A DNA stretch of 64,000 nucleotides from Clostridiales bacterium (GCA_020859985.1 JAJBVD010000041.1:79455-143454); one strand, 5' to 3'. Shown: positions 34,446 to 43,858, numbered from the stretch's first letter. Notes: generated by a model from the sequence alone, not told the origin. Numbers and translations: made by a program.

Positions 34446-35579
34446 ATGACGGACGCAAAAAACATTCCTCTGATCGAGGTTCATAATCTCAAAAAATATT
34501 ACCCCATCAAGGGCGGCGTCATTACTCATACGACCGGCCACATAAAGGCTGTGGACGGCGTCAGTTTTTCGATTCCGAAAGGGCAGACTCTGGGGCTGGT
34601 GGGGGAATCCGGCTGCGGCAAATCCACCATTGGCAGACAACTGGTCGGTTTGGAGACTCCCACGGAGGGTACGATCTGTTACAACGGCTGCGACCTTGCG
34701 GCCATTAAGAAGGATAAGAAGCAGCTGCGGCAAATACGGACAAAACTGCAGATGGTTTTTCAGGATCCCTACTCTTCTTTAAATCCGAGAAAGCATATTT
34801 TTGAAATACTCTCGCAGCCCATGCTGTACCATCACATATCCACAAAGGCTTCCGTGGAACAGGATATTCTGAAGCTTCTGGATATGGTCGGCCTTCCGAA
34901 AACGGTTCTGGGCCGGTATCCGCACGAATTTTCCGGCGGACAGCGGCAGCGGATCGCCATTGCCAAAGCACTTTCCCTGAATCCGGAATTTATCGTCTGC
35001 GACGAGCCGGTCAGCGCTCTGGACGTATCGATTCAGGCACAGATCCTGAATCTGCTGAAAGAATTACAAAAAGAGCTGGGACTGACCCTGCTGTTTGTCG
35101 GTCACGGACTGGGAGCGGTCAACTATGTCAGCGATCAGATTGCTGTGATGTATCTGGGGAAAATTGTGGAGATTGGAGCGGCCAAAGAAGTCTTCCGGCA
35201 TCCCGTCCATCCCTATACAAAAGCGCTGCTGGAAGCGGTACCGATACCGGATACGGCGCAAAAGGACAAGGAGCGCCGCCTCCTGCAGGGAGAGATCGGC
35301 AGCAATACCAATCCGCCGGCAGGATGCCGGTTCCACAACCGCTGCCCCTATGCCGCAGAGCGCTGCGCACAGGAAATGCCGGAATTGATGGAAATATCCT
35401 CCAGACTGCAGCCGGAAACCTCTGCAAATGAGAATCCGCGCTGCACACACAAGACTGCCTGTCCGATCATGCTGGAAAACATGAGGAATACAAAGGATTC
35501 CACAATACCGAAAATGACACAAAGCACTGCAGATTCCGTGGCAACAGAAAACATACAGGAGGAGGAAGCGCATGGGTAA
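34446..35579 (+). CDS. Peptide ABC transporter ATP-binding protein, DppF/OppF-like
   Basis: 377 residues. Walker A GESGCGKST, FQDPYSSLNPR, FSGGQRQRIAIAKAL and CDEPVSALDVS are present. The usual switch histidine region reads LFVGHGLGAVNYVSD instead of the common FISHDL, a small deviation. The C-terminal extension has CRFHNRCPYAAERC. The last ~45 residues are a family-atypical Thr/Ser/Lys-rich tail. The stop overlaps dppB by eight bases. Confidence 0.92.
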   Translation: MTDAKNIPLIEVHNLKKYYPIKGGVITHTTGHIKAVDGVSFSIPKGQTLGLVGESGCGKSTIGRQLVGLETPTEGTICYNGCDLAAIKKDKKQLRQIRTKLQMVFQDPYSSLNPRKHIFEILSQPMLYHHISTKASVEQDILKLLDMVGLPKTVLGRYPHEFSGGQRQRIAIAKALSLNPEFIVCDEPVSALDVSIQAQILNLLKELQKELGLTLLFVGHGLGAVNYVSDQIAVMYLGKIVEIGAAKEVFRHPVHPYTKALLEAVPIPDTAQKDKERRLLQGEIGSNTNPPAGCRFHNRCPYAAERCAQEMPELMEISSRLQPETSANENPRCTHKTACPIMLENMRNTKDSTIPKMTQSTADSVATENIQEEEAHG

Positions 35580-36519
35580 ATACATTCTAAAACGTATTCT
35601 GATCGCGATTCCGGTCCTGTTCGGCATCACATTGATCGATTATGCGATCATGTGTCTGGCCGGAAGTCCTCTGGAAATGCTGCAGGGACCGCGCGTTTCG
35701 GAGGCTGCGGTGGAAGCAAAAGCGATCGCTCTGGGCTTAGACAAACCTTTCTACATTCAATATTTCGTCTGGCTGGGGCAGATCCTGCACGGCAATCTGG
35801 GCTATTCCATAAAATCTTACCAGTCCGTGAGCTCCATGATCGCCAGTCATCTGGGACCTACGCTTCTTTTGATGGGTGTATCGCTGATCATCAGCCTGCT
35901 CTTTTCTATTCCTGCAGGCATCTACAGCGCGGTTCACCAGTACTCCAAAGGCGACTACACAGTCGTGACGGTGTCTTTTCTGGGAAGCAGCATACCGGGA
36001 TTTTTTCTCTCCCTGCTGCTGGTCTATATTTTTACAGTGAAGCTCGGATGGCTCCCGTCTAGCGGGATGACGACTCTGGGAACCGACGGAGGCGCTTTGG
36101 ATGTAATCCGACATATGGTGATGCCGGTGATCGTGCTTTCGTTTTCTATGGCAGGAAGCACCATTCGCTATATCCGCAGCGCGGTGCTGGAGATCCTGCA
36201 GCAGGATTACCTGCGGACAGCAAGGGCTAAGGGAATCGGGCATTTCCGCGTCATCAACAAGCATGCCCTGCGCAACGCGCTGCTGCCCATCATTACCGTG
36301 ATCGGCATGGAAATTCCAATGCTGTTTGGCGGATCGATCATCATTGAACAGGTTTTTTCCTGGCCCGGGCTGGGACTGATGACCATGAGCGCCATCAGCA
36401 ACCGGGACTATCCGGTCATCATGGGCGTGTGTCTGTTGTCGGCAGTCGTTGTGCTGGTCGCGAATCTGGTGACTGATATTTTGTATGCGCTGGCGGATCC
36501 TACCATTCAGCTCGATTAA
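35572..36519 (+). CDS. Peptide ABC transporter permease, DppB/OppB-like
   Basis: 315 residues with about six membrane helices. The start ATG is preceded by AGGAGGAGGAAG and overlaps dppF. YILKRILIAIPVLFGITLIDY is the typical N-terminus and the cytoplasmic EAA loop DYLRTARAKGIGHFRVINKH contacts the ATPases. It forms the pore with the DppC-like protein 9 bp downstream. Confidence 0.92.
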   Translation: MGKYILKRILIAIPVLFGITLIDYAIMCLAGSPLEMLQGPRVSEAAVEAKAIALGLDKPFYIQYFVWLGQILHGNLGYSIKSYQSVSSMIASHLGPTLLLMGVSLIISLLFSIPAGIYSAVHQYSKGDYTVVTVSFLGSSIPGFFLSLLLVYIFTVKLGWLPSSGMTTLGTDGGALDVIRHMVMPVIVLSFSMAGSTIRYIRSAVLEILQQDYLRTARAKGIGHFRVINKHALRNALLPIITVIGMEIPMLFGGSIIIEQVFSWPGLGLMTMSAISNRDYPVIMGVCLLSAVVVLVANLVTDILYALADPTIQLD

Positions 36520-36528
36520 GGGGAAAGC

Positions 36529-37422
36529 ATGGGAATCTTCAGGAAGAATCAATATAAAAATAAAAACAGCCTTCACAACGAGAGTTATCTGCAGACTGTC
36601 TGGCGCCGGTTCAAACGGCACCGTCTGGCAGCAGTCAGCCTGATCGTCCTGGCGGTCATCATCGGAGCCGCGCTTCTGGCGCCGGTGATCGCGCCCTACG
36701 ATCCTACGGCGATCGTGGGCGGCTTTTCGCAGCCTCCTTCATGGAAATTCTGGCTGGGGACAGACCAGATTGGCCGCGATATGTTAAGCAGACTGCTCTA
36801 CGCTACGCGCATCTCGTTGCTTGTCGGCGTAATGGCGACGCTGATCTCCACCTTGATCGGCGTACTTCTGGGACTGATCGCAGGGTATTTCGGCGGAATC
36901 GCGGATATGGTGATCATGCGGTTTACGGATATGGTCATGTCCTTTCCGTACATCCTTCTGGTGCTCGTGGCGGCAGCGATCTTCAGCCCCGGTCTCTGGA
37001 ACATCATCCTCATTCTGGGCTTTGTAGACTGGCCGGGCGTTGCCAGACTGGTGCGCAGCAATGTCCTGAATCTAAGAGAGACCAACTTTGTAAAAGGAGA
37101 CATTGTGGCGGGAATGCCGCTTCGGCACATTTTATTTTCCGAAATTCTGCCGAATACGGCAGCTCCCATTCTGGTCTACGCGACCTCGGTGCTGGCCCTG
37201 TCCATTCTGGATGAGGCGGCCTTAAGCTTTCTGGGTCAGGGTGTTCAGCCGCCCACTCCCAGCCTTGGAAATATGCTGAACGGCGCGCAGTCCCTGACCG
37301 TGCTGACCTCCCAGCCCTGGCTCTGGATCCCGCCGGGACTGCTGATCGTCGTCATCGTCATGTCAATCAACTTTATCGGCGACGCGTTACGGGACGCGCT
37401 GGATCCGAACGGAGGACGGTAG
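36529..37422 (+). CDS. Peptide ABC transporter permease, DppC/OppC-like
   Basis: 297 residues. The N-terminal OppC_N helix (VWRRFKRHRLAAVSLIVLAV) and WLGTDQIGRDMLSRLLYATRIS are diagnostic. The EAA loop reads ETNFVKGDIVAGMPLRHILF. Preceded by GGGGAAAGC. Together with the DppB-like protein it completes the importer. Confidence 0.92.
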   Translation: MGIFRKNQYKNKNSLHNESYLQTVWRRFKRHRLAAVSLIVLAVIIGAALLAPVIAPYDPTAIVGGFSQPPSWKFWLGTDQIGRDMLSRLLYATRISLLVGVMATLISTLIGVLLGLIAGYFGGIADMVIMRFTDMVMSFPYILLVLVAAAIFSPGLWNIILILGFVDWPGVARLVRSNVLNLRETNFVKGDIVAGMPLRHILFSEILPNTAAPILVYATSVLALSILDEAALSFLGQGVQPPTPSLGNMLNGAQSLTVLTSQPWLWIPPGLLIVVIVMSINFIGDALRDALDPNGGR

Positions 37423-37540
37423 ATATCAAAAATCACCCGTAACCCGCAGAATAATTCGTTTCCCAAAAAAGAGTTCTGACGAAAGAATTACACTGAAAAG
37501 TCAGCCACGGTAATCTCATCTATAATGGAGGAAGGCAGCG

Positions 37541-38806
37541 ATGGAGAACTTTGAACAATATCTGGTCAAAAATTTCAAATGGTTTCACAGGCATCCGGAA
37601 ATGCCTTACGAAGAAGTACAGACAACGGCGAAAATCCGCGAACTGCTGACTGCGGCGGGGATTGAGATTTTATCTTATCCGCTGGAGACAGGTCTGGTCG
37701 CCGTGGTTCGGGGAGAGAAGCCCTCGATGGGCTCAGATAAAAATGCAGCTGCTGGCAAAATAACAGACGCAAAAAGCTATGCAAAGGCGGGCGGAAAACA
37801 GAGTACCGTTGAAAAAGCAACGAATATCCGCGCCGCCCTCCGCTGCGACATCGATGCCCTGCCGATCACGGAGCAGACCAATTTGGATTACCGCTCGGAA
37901 ATATTAGGACATATGCACGCCTGCGGGCATGACTTTCATATTACAGCGGGGATTGGTGCGGCGATTCTTCTGCAGGAGCACCGAGATAAGTTTTCCGGTG
38001 CGGTAAAATTTGTTTTTCAGCCGGCAGAGGAGGAATCACACGGTGCGGTAAAAGTACTGGAGACGGGCGCGCTGGACGATGTTCCCTGCATCTGGGGCTT
38101 CCATGCGGATCCTTCCAACGCGGTCAATGTTGTCAGTGTCGGGGAAGGTTACGTGACCGCAGCCGTAGACCGATTCGAGATTCGGGTCACGGGTGTGGGC
38201 TGCCACGGCGCACATCCCGACGACGGGATCGATCCCATTCTTGCCGCATCGGCGATCGTACAGGCTCTGCAGTCCATCGTCAGCCGCAATGTAAATGCCA
38301 TGCACCCCTCTCTTTTGAGCGTCACGCGGATATCCGGCGGGACGACCTGGAACGTCATTCCCTCTGCGGCGGAGCTGGAAGGAACCGTCCGCACTCTGAA
38401 CCGGGAAGATCGTTCCCTCTATGAGCGCAGGGTCAGAGAAATCGCAGAACAAACGGCAGCTGCCTACGGAGCCGTCGCTGAAGTCACATGGACGCCCGGG
38501 CCGCCTGCTACCTACAACGATAGAAAAATGGCAGAGGTCTGTGAAGAGACCGCTCTCCGCATGTGTATGGAAGTGGTTCCGCCCGAAAGCTCCATGAGCG
38601 GTGATGATTTTGCTTTTTATTTAGAAGAATACACCAGATCAGCAGAATCCGCGAAGGATAACCATACAACATGGGAAGGAATCCCGGGCTGCTATATCCG
38701 TGTCGGCACCGGAGTCGGACATCCCATCCATCATCCGGAATTTTGTGTAGATACCAGCGCAATCTTGCCGACGGCAAAACTGCTGGCGCGGCTGCTGATA
38801 AGCTAA
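37541..38806 (+). CDS. M20-family amidohydrolase/aminoacylase
   Basis: 421 residues with ATGGAGGAAGG before the start. Metal-binding HACGHDFH, the glutamate pair of QPAEEE, GCHGAHPDDGIDP in the lid domain and HHPEF near the end mark the M20D (HipO-like) group. It would hydrolyse N-acyl amino acids or small peptides in the cytoplasm, so it fits the transporter operon as the step after uptake. Residues about 62-92 (SMGSDKNAAAGKITDAKSY and on) are a low-complexity insertion just before the metal-binding strand RAALRCDIDALPI. A 27-bp palindrome follows the stop by five bases. Confidence 0.88.
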   Translation: MENFEQYLVKNFKWFHRHPEMPYEEVQTTAKIRELLTAAGIEILSYPLETGLVAVVRGEKPSMGSDKNAAAGKITDAKSYAKAGGKQSTVEKATNIRAALRCDIDALPITEQTNLDYRSEILGHMHACGHDFHITAGIGAAILLQEHRDKFSGAVKFVFQPAEEESHGAVKVLETGALDDVPCIWGFHADPSNAVNVVSVGEGYVTAAVDRFEIRVTGVGCHGAHPDDGIDPILAASAIVQALQSIVSRNVNAMHPSLLSVTRISGGTTWNVIPSAAELEGTVRTLNREDRSLYERRVREIAEQTAAAYGAVAEVTWTPGPPATYNDRKMAEVCEETALRMCMEVVPPESSMSGDDFAFYLEEYTRSAESAKDNHTTWEGIPGCYIRVGTGVGHPIHHPEFCVDTSAILPTAKLLARLLIS

Positions 38807-38810
38807 GCTC

Positions 38811-38837
38811 ATAACTGCTCCGTGCCTTCATAGTTAC
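38811..38837. repeat. 27-bp dispersed palindrome, copy 5
   Basis: ATAACTGCTCCGTGCC plus CTTCATAGTTAC after it fits the consensus with a few transitions. It begins five bases after the amidohydrolase stop. A member of the longer element follows at 38853-38893; the rest of the gap to 39095 is unassigned. Confidence 0.65.
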
Positions 38838-38852
38838 AAGGCTTATATCATT

Positions 38853-38893
38853 CGTACTTCACAGTAAATATGAGACACTGTCTTGAAAAGTTA
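38853..38893. repeat. Longer dispersed element (type 2), degenerate copy
   Basis: CGTACTTCACAG at one end and CACTGTCTTGAAAAGTTATC at the other parallel the copy at 40407-40447. Confidence 0.45.
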
Positions 38894-39095
38894 TCTGAAC
38901 TCACAATAGCAGCCACTTCGCAGGTACAGGCAAAATTTTGCTGACACAGCACACAATCGTTTACAGACAGGCACGACTGCAGGGAAATGAAAAACGCCTC
39001 TACAATATTACACGCAGCAAAAACCGGCTGCTCGTTAGCTTACGAAATAAACAGAGAATCCAAAAAGCATCAATCAGAAAAGCACAGGTGATATT

Positions 39096-40364
39096 ATGGA
39101 AAAACGGACATCACGATTCGGAGACATACCGGATCAGCATCATTACATAGAAGTCAACGGAGACTTTCGCATGCGGGAATTAGACAAGGGCGATCTGGAA
39201 CAGTTCAACGCCCTTTTGCAGTATGCGTTTCAGGTCACCTCTTACGACCTGTTCCAGACCGGCTGGAAACCGGAGGAAATCAAGTCTGCGAAACGGCCGA
39301 TGCTGGAAGAAGCTTATGTGCTGGGATGGTTTTATAAGGACAGGCTCGCGTCCATGATCGTCGTTTATTCCATGAGAGTCAACGTCTACGATGAGATCAT
39401 GGATATGGGCGGTATTACCGGCGTGGCGACCTATCCCGAATACACCGGCCGGGGCCTGATCCACGCGCTGATGCGGCATGTCCTTGACTATATGCACAGG
39501 CAGAAAATGCCGATTTCTTTCCTGTATCCCTACTCGATTCCGTTTTACCGTAAAATGGGGTGGGAACTCGTGTCCGATAAGCTCACCTTTACCATTAAGG
39601 ACACGCAGCTGCCGAAGCCGCATCCGGTAGAGGGTATGGTAGAGCGTGTCAGCCTGGATTCCGAGGATTACCACAATGTACACTCCTATTTTGCACTGCA
39701 GAGACACGGAGCCATGATTCGCGATGAACTGTCCTGGGAGGAGTACTGGCGCTGGGATAATGAGGATATGATCGCGGCCGTTTATTACAGCAAAGAGCAC
39801 AAGCCGCTCGGCTATATCGTCTACTATATCGCAAATGATGTGTTTTACATTAAGGAAATGGTGTATCTGAATATCGAAGCAAACCACGGGCTGTGGAATT
39901 ACATCAGCGCGCATTTTTCCATGATCAGCGAGGTGAAGGGTGCAAACTATTCCGGCGAAACGCTGGCTTATCTTCTGGAAGACAGCGAAATCGTCGAGAC
40001 CATATCGCCTTATATCATGGCACGGATTATCAATGTCGAAGATTTTCTGCGCGATTACCCCTACCAGATCCAACCGGAAGATTTAAAAATCCACTTTCGT
40101 GTGCACGATCAGATGGCGCCGTGGAACGAGGGCGATTTCCTGGTGTCCTGGCACGACGGGGAGGCCGTCTGCGAAAAAGTGGACGACAACCAGTCCATCA
40201 ATGTGGTGGAACTGACCGTCAACACCCTGACTACCATGCTGATGGGCTACAAGCGCCCCAGCTACCTGTACGAGCACGAAAAGCTTCAGACGGAATACTA
40301 TATGCTCACCTGGCTGGAGCGGCTGATTCCGGCGGAGAAGCCGTATTTTTCGGACTACTTTTAA
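39096..40364 (+). CDS. Eis-like GNAT N-acetyltransferase
   Basis: 422 residues, the length of Eis-type proteins (COG4552): two GNAT folds and a sterol-carrier-like C-terminal domain ending in a free carboxylate (FSDYF). The acetyl-CoA loop is GVATYPEYTGRGLIHALM, and FLYPYSIPFYRKMGWE is the family's active-site strand. Eis homologues acetylate aminoglycosides, lysines or peptides; the natural substrate here is unknown. AGGTGA precedes the ATG. It may be cotranscribed with the amidohydrolase 290 bp upstream, or stand alone. Confidence 0.85.
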   Translation: MEKRTSRFGDIPDQHHYIEVNGDFRMRELDKGDLEQFNALLQYAFQVTSYDLFQTGWKPEEIKSAKRPMLEEAYVLGWFYKDRLASMIVVYSMRVNVYDEIMDMGGITGVATYPEYTGRGLIHALMRHVLDYMHRQKMPISFLYPYSIPFYRKMGWELVSDKLTFTIKDTQLPKPHPVEGMVERVSLDSEDYHNVHSYFALQRHGAMIRDELSWEEYWRWDNEDMIAAVYYSKEHKPLGYIVYYIANDVFYIKEMVYLNIEANHGLWNYISAHFSMISEVKGANYSGETLAYLLEDSEIVETISPYIMARIINVEDFLRDYPYQIQPEDLKIHFRVHDQMAPWNEGDFLVSWHDGEAVCEKVDDNQSINVVELTVNTLTTMLMGYKRPSYLYEHEKLQTEYYMLTWLERLIPAEKPYFSDYF

Positions 40365-40406
40365 ATAAGAATCCGGCCTTTCCCCACATAATATACGTTT
40401 TCATAC

Positions 40407-40447
40407 GTACTTCGCAGCAAGTGCAAAGTACTGTCCTGAATAGTTAC
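40407..40447. repeat. Longer dispersed element (type 2), reference copy
   Basis: GTACTT and AAGTAC flank a central hairpin, followed by TGTCCTGAATAGTTAC. It sits between the convergent stops of the Eis-like and pfs genes and could serve as a weak bidirectional terminator. Confidence 0.6.
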
Positions 40448-40451
40448 TCCG

Positions 40452-41153
40452 TCACTTCAATTCCTCCAGCAGCCCCTCGACCAGCCGTACACAGTGCTGC
40501 GCCGCCTCGCGCTCGAAGGTCGGATAGTCCATCGTAGCACTGTCGTCTGCCTTATCGGAGATCGCACGCAGGATCAGGAACGGAATCCCGTTCAGCCAGG
40601 CCGTCTGCGCGATAGCTGCGCCCTCCATCTCTGTGCAGCTGCCGCCAAAATTTGCAACAATACGGTTCTTTGTTTCCTTGTCTGCGATAAACTGGTCGCC
40701 GCTGGCGATACGCCCGTGGAACACCGATATTTCCGGATTCACCTTGCGGCACACTTTCTCCGCCAGCTCTGCCAGAGCCGAATCTGCCTCAAATGAAAAA
40801 ACATCCATCTGCGGAATCTGTCCCAGAGGATAACCAAAGTTCACCGCATCCATATCATGATGCACGACATCCTTTGAAATCACAATATCCCCGATATCAA
40901 TACTCGCATCAAGCGATCCTGCCACACCGGTATTCATCACGCAGTCTACACCAAAATCATCCACCAGTATCTGCGTACACACAGCCGCATTCACCTTTCC
41001 GATGCCGCTGCGTACTACCACTGCCGGCATTCCGGACAATTCACCCTCACAAAAAATCATATGCGCTTTCGTTACTTCACGTGAAATCTTCATATCCTCC
41101 TTCAGCCGCTCTACCTCAATCTCCATCGCTCCGATAATACCGATTTTTTTCAT
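40452..41153 (-). CDS. mtnN: 5'-methylthioadenosine/S-adenosylhomocysteine nucleosidase
   Basis: 233 residues from ATG 41153, where AGGAGG lies 9 bases upstream. MKKIGIIGAMEIEVE includes the conserved glutamate near residue 12, VNTGVAGSLD is the ribose-binding loop, and EMEGAAIAQTAW with ISDKADDSA holds the catalytic aspartate. It splits SAH and MTA to adenine and a thio-sugar, serving the activated methyl cycle and autoinducer-2 formation. The leader region is unusual: the Shine-Dalgarno box is repeated four times (41165-41216). Confidence 0.93.
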   Translation of the reverse strand: MKKIGIIGAMEIEVERLKEDMKISREVTKAHMIFCEGELSGMPAVVVRSGIGKVNAAVCTQILVDDFGVDCVMNTGVAGSLDASIDIGDIVISKDVVHHDMDAVNFGYPLGQIPQMDVFSFEADSALAELAEKVCRKVNPEISVFHGRIASGDQFIADKETKNRIVANFGGSCTEMEGAAIAQTAWLNGIPFLILRAISDKADDSATMDYPTFEREAAQHCVRLVEGLLEELK

Positions 41154-41164
41154 ATGACTGATCC

Positions 41165-41216
41165 TCCTGACTAATTCTCCTGACTGATTCTCCTGACGGA
41201 TTTTCCTGACCGCTTC
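41165..41216 (-). repeat. Four 13-bp tandem units carrying Shine-Dalgarno copies
   Basis: Units at 41165-41177, 41178-41190, 41191-41203 and 41204-41216 read GTCAGGAGAATCA-like on the minus strand. Each includes AGGA, and the one nearest the ATG has become AGGAGG. Confidence 0.85.
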
Positions 41217-41495
41217 TCTTTTATGTTGCGCTGATCGTTTCCATTTACTATACCCTTGCATCCGACGAAATGCAAATCTTTTTTGTTTTCGCTTGAACAT
41301 TCCACGTAAAAACGATATACTGAACCGGATGATAAAGCAACGGCTGACTGGTTGGCACGTAAATTCAATTCATGTGAGCACAAACCATATGAATTCGAGA
41401 TGCGTATAGCCAAACGCACTAAGCCGGAAAAACAGACCGGACAGGTGAAATTTTTCAAGTATCGACGCCTTCCGGTACACAAAGGAGGGATTCTC

Positions 41496-41738
41496 ATGGA
41501 TTACAAGCCAAAAGGAGTCTGTTCGCAGAACATTCACATTGATATGGATGGCGACACCATCAAGCATGTCGAATTTCTCGGCGGATGCTCAGGCAACACG
41601 CAGGGCGTAGCCCGCCTCGTGGAAGGGATGAAAGCCAGTGATGCAATCGCCAAGCTCGAAGGAATTCGCTGCGGCTTCAAGCAGACATCCTGTCCGGATC
41701 AGCTCGCAAAAGCACTGAAGCTGGCTCTGCAGCAGTAA
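41496..41738 (+). CDS. TSCPD domain protein (TIGR03905-like)
   Basis: 80 residues from ATG 41496, with AAAGGAGG before it; the longer open frame to 41352 is not supported. Conserved landmarks are YKPKGVCSQNIHI, GGCSGNTQGVARLVEGM and GIRCGFKQTSCPDQLAKAL. The TSCPD domain occurs at the end of some adenosylcobalamin-dependent ribonucleotide reductases and as small stand-alone proteins, where its role is unknown. Three 13-bp tandem units follow the stop. Confidence 0.88.
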   Translation: MDYKPKGVCSQNIHIDMDGDTIKHVEFLGGCSGNTQGVARLVEGMKASDAIAKLEGIRCGFKQTSCPDQLAKALKLALQQ

Positions 41739-41745
41739 TCTGCTG

Positions 41746-41784
41746 TTCACTGTCCTGATTCACCATCCTAATTCACTGTCCTGC
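41746..41784. repeat. Three 13-bp tandem units after the TSCPD gene
   Basis: TTCACTGTCCTGA, TTCACCATCCTAA and TTCACTGTCCTGC are consecutive. The unit resembles the CTGTCCTGAATAG end of the type 2 dispersed element. A longer hairpin (CCCTGCA with TGCAGGG, 41786-41822) lies between the convergent genes. Confidence 0.75.
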
Positions 41785-41830
41785 ACCCTGCATTCGAAAC
41801 CGATCGATGCGGGACTGCAGGGCTTCGTGC

Positions 41831-43126
41831 TTACCAATAAATTGTTATCAAATAAAAGTTATCATCCACATGATATCGATAGTTCCAGCTGGTCACCCCA
41901 TTCTGCCGCATCAGATATTGCCCCGGTTCTTCCAGTAAATCCCCTTCAAAAAGCGCACTCTGCGCTTCCAGATACGCGTCTTCGCTCCCGAATTTCATCA
42001 TAATACGTGTCTCATCCGACTGCACGGACTCCATCAAAGCCTGATAAATTGTCTCCCGGTCAAAGCTCTCATAATAAAACCCGTTCAGTTTATAATAATC
42101 ATATGTATCAGAAGTACACTCCGGCAATTCCACCGAGTCATCCGGTACATGTGTTTTAAAAAGGTCATATTCCGTGCAGCAAAGATAATTATAATTGATC
42201 GTGCTCTCCGTATCGTAATCATCCATATTCCCCGCAAAAACCGGATCGCCCCATGTGACATCTACATAATAATAATACTCCGATACCTCCGTCTCCGGCA
42301 CACCGGCCAGAGTCTCGCCCGGCAGCTCTGTCTCCGCAATGCGGACCATATTCCAGCCGTGATCGCCTCCGTCCACGATTGTACCCGTGATATATGTACA
42401 GAAAAGCCCCATCCGGTGCAAAATATACTGAAAAGCCCTGGAATACCCTGCACACACCGAAGAATGATACAGCAGTGCACTCTGAATATTCTGTGAATCC
42501 ACACTGTTCACATCATACTCCGTCGTATCAATCACATATTCATAGACCGCCTTAATCTTCTCATAATCCGTTGCGTCCGCCGCAATCTGCTCTATACAGG
42601 CATCCGCTGCCGCTGCCAGTTCCATAAGCATAGCATCCCGGTCTTCCGCTTCCACCGTCACATCAAAATGATAAGTCACCACCGTTCCCGTCAGGGCTGC
42701 CTCCTCCACCTGCGCGCTCGTATCCGTCCAGAAAATCTCCGGATGATCTGCCAGCACCGCATAATACGCCTGCCAGAATTCCTCCGGCGTGACAGACGAA
42801 AGAAAATCCCCCGAATCTTCATAGCGCATCAAATGCACATAAATCTCCCGGTACGCCTCATGCAGCTCCTCCGGCAGATGATCATAATAGTATTCCTCCA
42901 CAGAAGAAGCATACCCTTCTTCAATCGCCGCTTCCTCCCAGATCTCCTCACTCCCGGTCAGCTCATATTTCACCCGCGTCACAATGTTAAATCCAGAAAG
43001 CACATATCCATAAAGTGCTACCAAAACACAGATCCCAAGCAGCAGAAAACACCGCGTCCATCCAAAGCGCTTCTTTTTACTCATAGCTCCGTTTTGTTCC
43101 TGTCCTTTTCGGAACTGGCTGTTCAT
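41831..43126 (-). CDS. Membrane-anchored transglutaminase-like protein
   Basis: 431 residues with AAGGGA before ATG 43126; a second possible start is 14 codons later. One membrane helix near residues 27-47 (CFLLLGICVLVALYGYVLSGF minus one residue) anchors an extracellular part. The papain-like transglutaminase core has the Cys in HSSVCAGYSRAFQYIL, the His in GGDHGWNMV and the Asp in YYYVDVTWGDP. Such proteins are often cysteine peptidases or cross-linkers at the cell surface; the substrate is unknown. Downstream gene is the convergent TSCPD gene. Confidence 0.8.
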   Translation of the reverse strand: MNSQFRKGQEQNGAMSKKKRFGWTRCFLLLGICVLVALYGYVLSGFNIVTRVKYELTGSEEIWEEAAIEEGYASSVEEYYYDHLPEELHEAYREIYVHLMRYEDSGDFLSSVTPEEFWQAYYAVLADHPEIFWTDTSAQVEEAALTGTVVTYHFDVTVEAEDRDAMLMELAAAADACIEQIAADATDYEKIKAVYEYVIDTTEYDVNSVDSQNIQSALLYHSSVCAGYSRAFQYILHRMGLFCTYITGTIVDGGDHGWNMVRIAETELPGETLAGVPETEVSEYYYYVDVTWGDPVFAGNMDDYDTESTINYNYLCCTEYDLFKTHVPDDSVELPECTSDTYDYYKLNGFYYESFDRETIYQALMESVQSDETRIMMKFGSEDAYLEAQSALFEGDLLEEPGQYLMRQNGVTSWNYRYHVDDNFYLITIYW

Positions 43127-43858
43127 CCGGGTCTTCCCTTCATTTCTTCTGATTTAATAATTTTCAGTAAAAAGCCACAAAAAACATACATATTAATTCT
43201 AATTCGGACTATTGTAACACGACGATTCATACAACCGCAACCGGTTTTTCCATTTCTGCCGATTTCTGCCGCAGCCTCTGGCATACAACAACGTATACGA
43301 AAAAGCCCATACCCGAAGTCTTTCTTTCTCCTCCACGCACAGGCTTTTTCTCTTGTTCCTGTCGCAGAAATGGTTTTTGGTTTCACCAATCCTGCCACAT
43401 ACGTTTGTTGTTTTCCTGTTACAGAACAAACCTCGATTCCGCGGCAGAAGCCAACCCAGCTTCCGCCGCGCATCTGTCTCTGAGTTTGCGGCTTCTTCCG
43501 GAAAAAAGCAGCCGCATATAGTATGTGAGACAGTTTCAGGTACCTGCATCAGTCAACAGTATTTCTTCCCCCCGTCATGCAATATCATGTGATAAACGCA
43601 TATGCGCCCGCCACGACGGGTATTTTCTCTCCTGTATTGCCGTCGGTTTTACATCCAGCGGCGGTATTCCCTCCCATAACCTCATGGGCTTTGTCTTTTG
43701 TAAGCGGAAATGTTAATTAGTTAAATAGTAACTTTGGTTTGATCGTGTTGTTGCTCTGAGTTTTGAATAATCGAAAGCTATACAATTCCTTTGCTCGCAA
43801 TTATTCCAGCCAATATCAGAACAATAATACAGCAATACCTCCTATGGAATACGAGAGC
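43127..43858. other. 732-bp stretch without a supported gene
   Basis: Short open frames occur on both strands (about 116 codons on the minus strand at 43199-43549, 63 on the plus strand at 43525-43716), but none has a ribosome site or recognised domain. The region 43600-43700 is GC-rich with small inverted repeats. It may hold a decayed gene or an unrecognised RNA. Confidence 0.4.

Noticed and set aside
43199..43549. 116-codon minus-strand frame in the gap before the DUF6147-like gene
   Set aside because: No ribosome site, odd composition and no recognised family.
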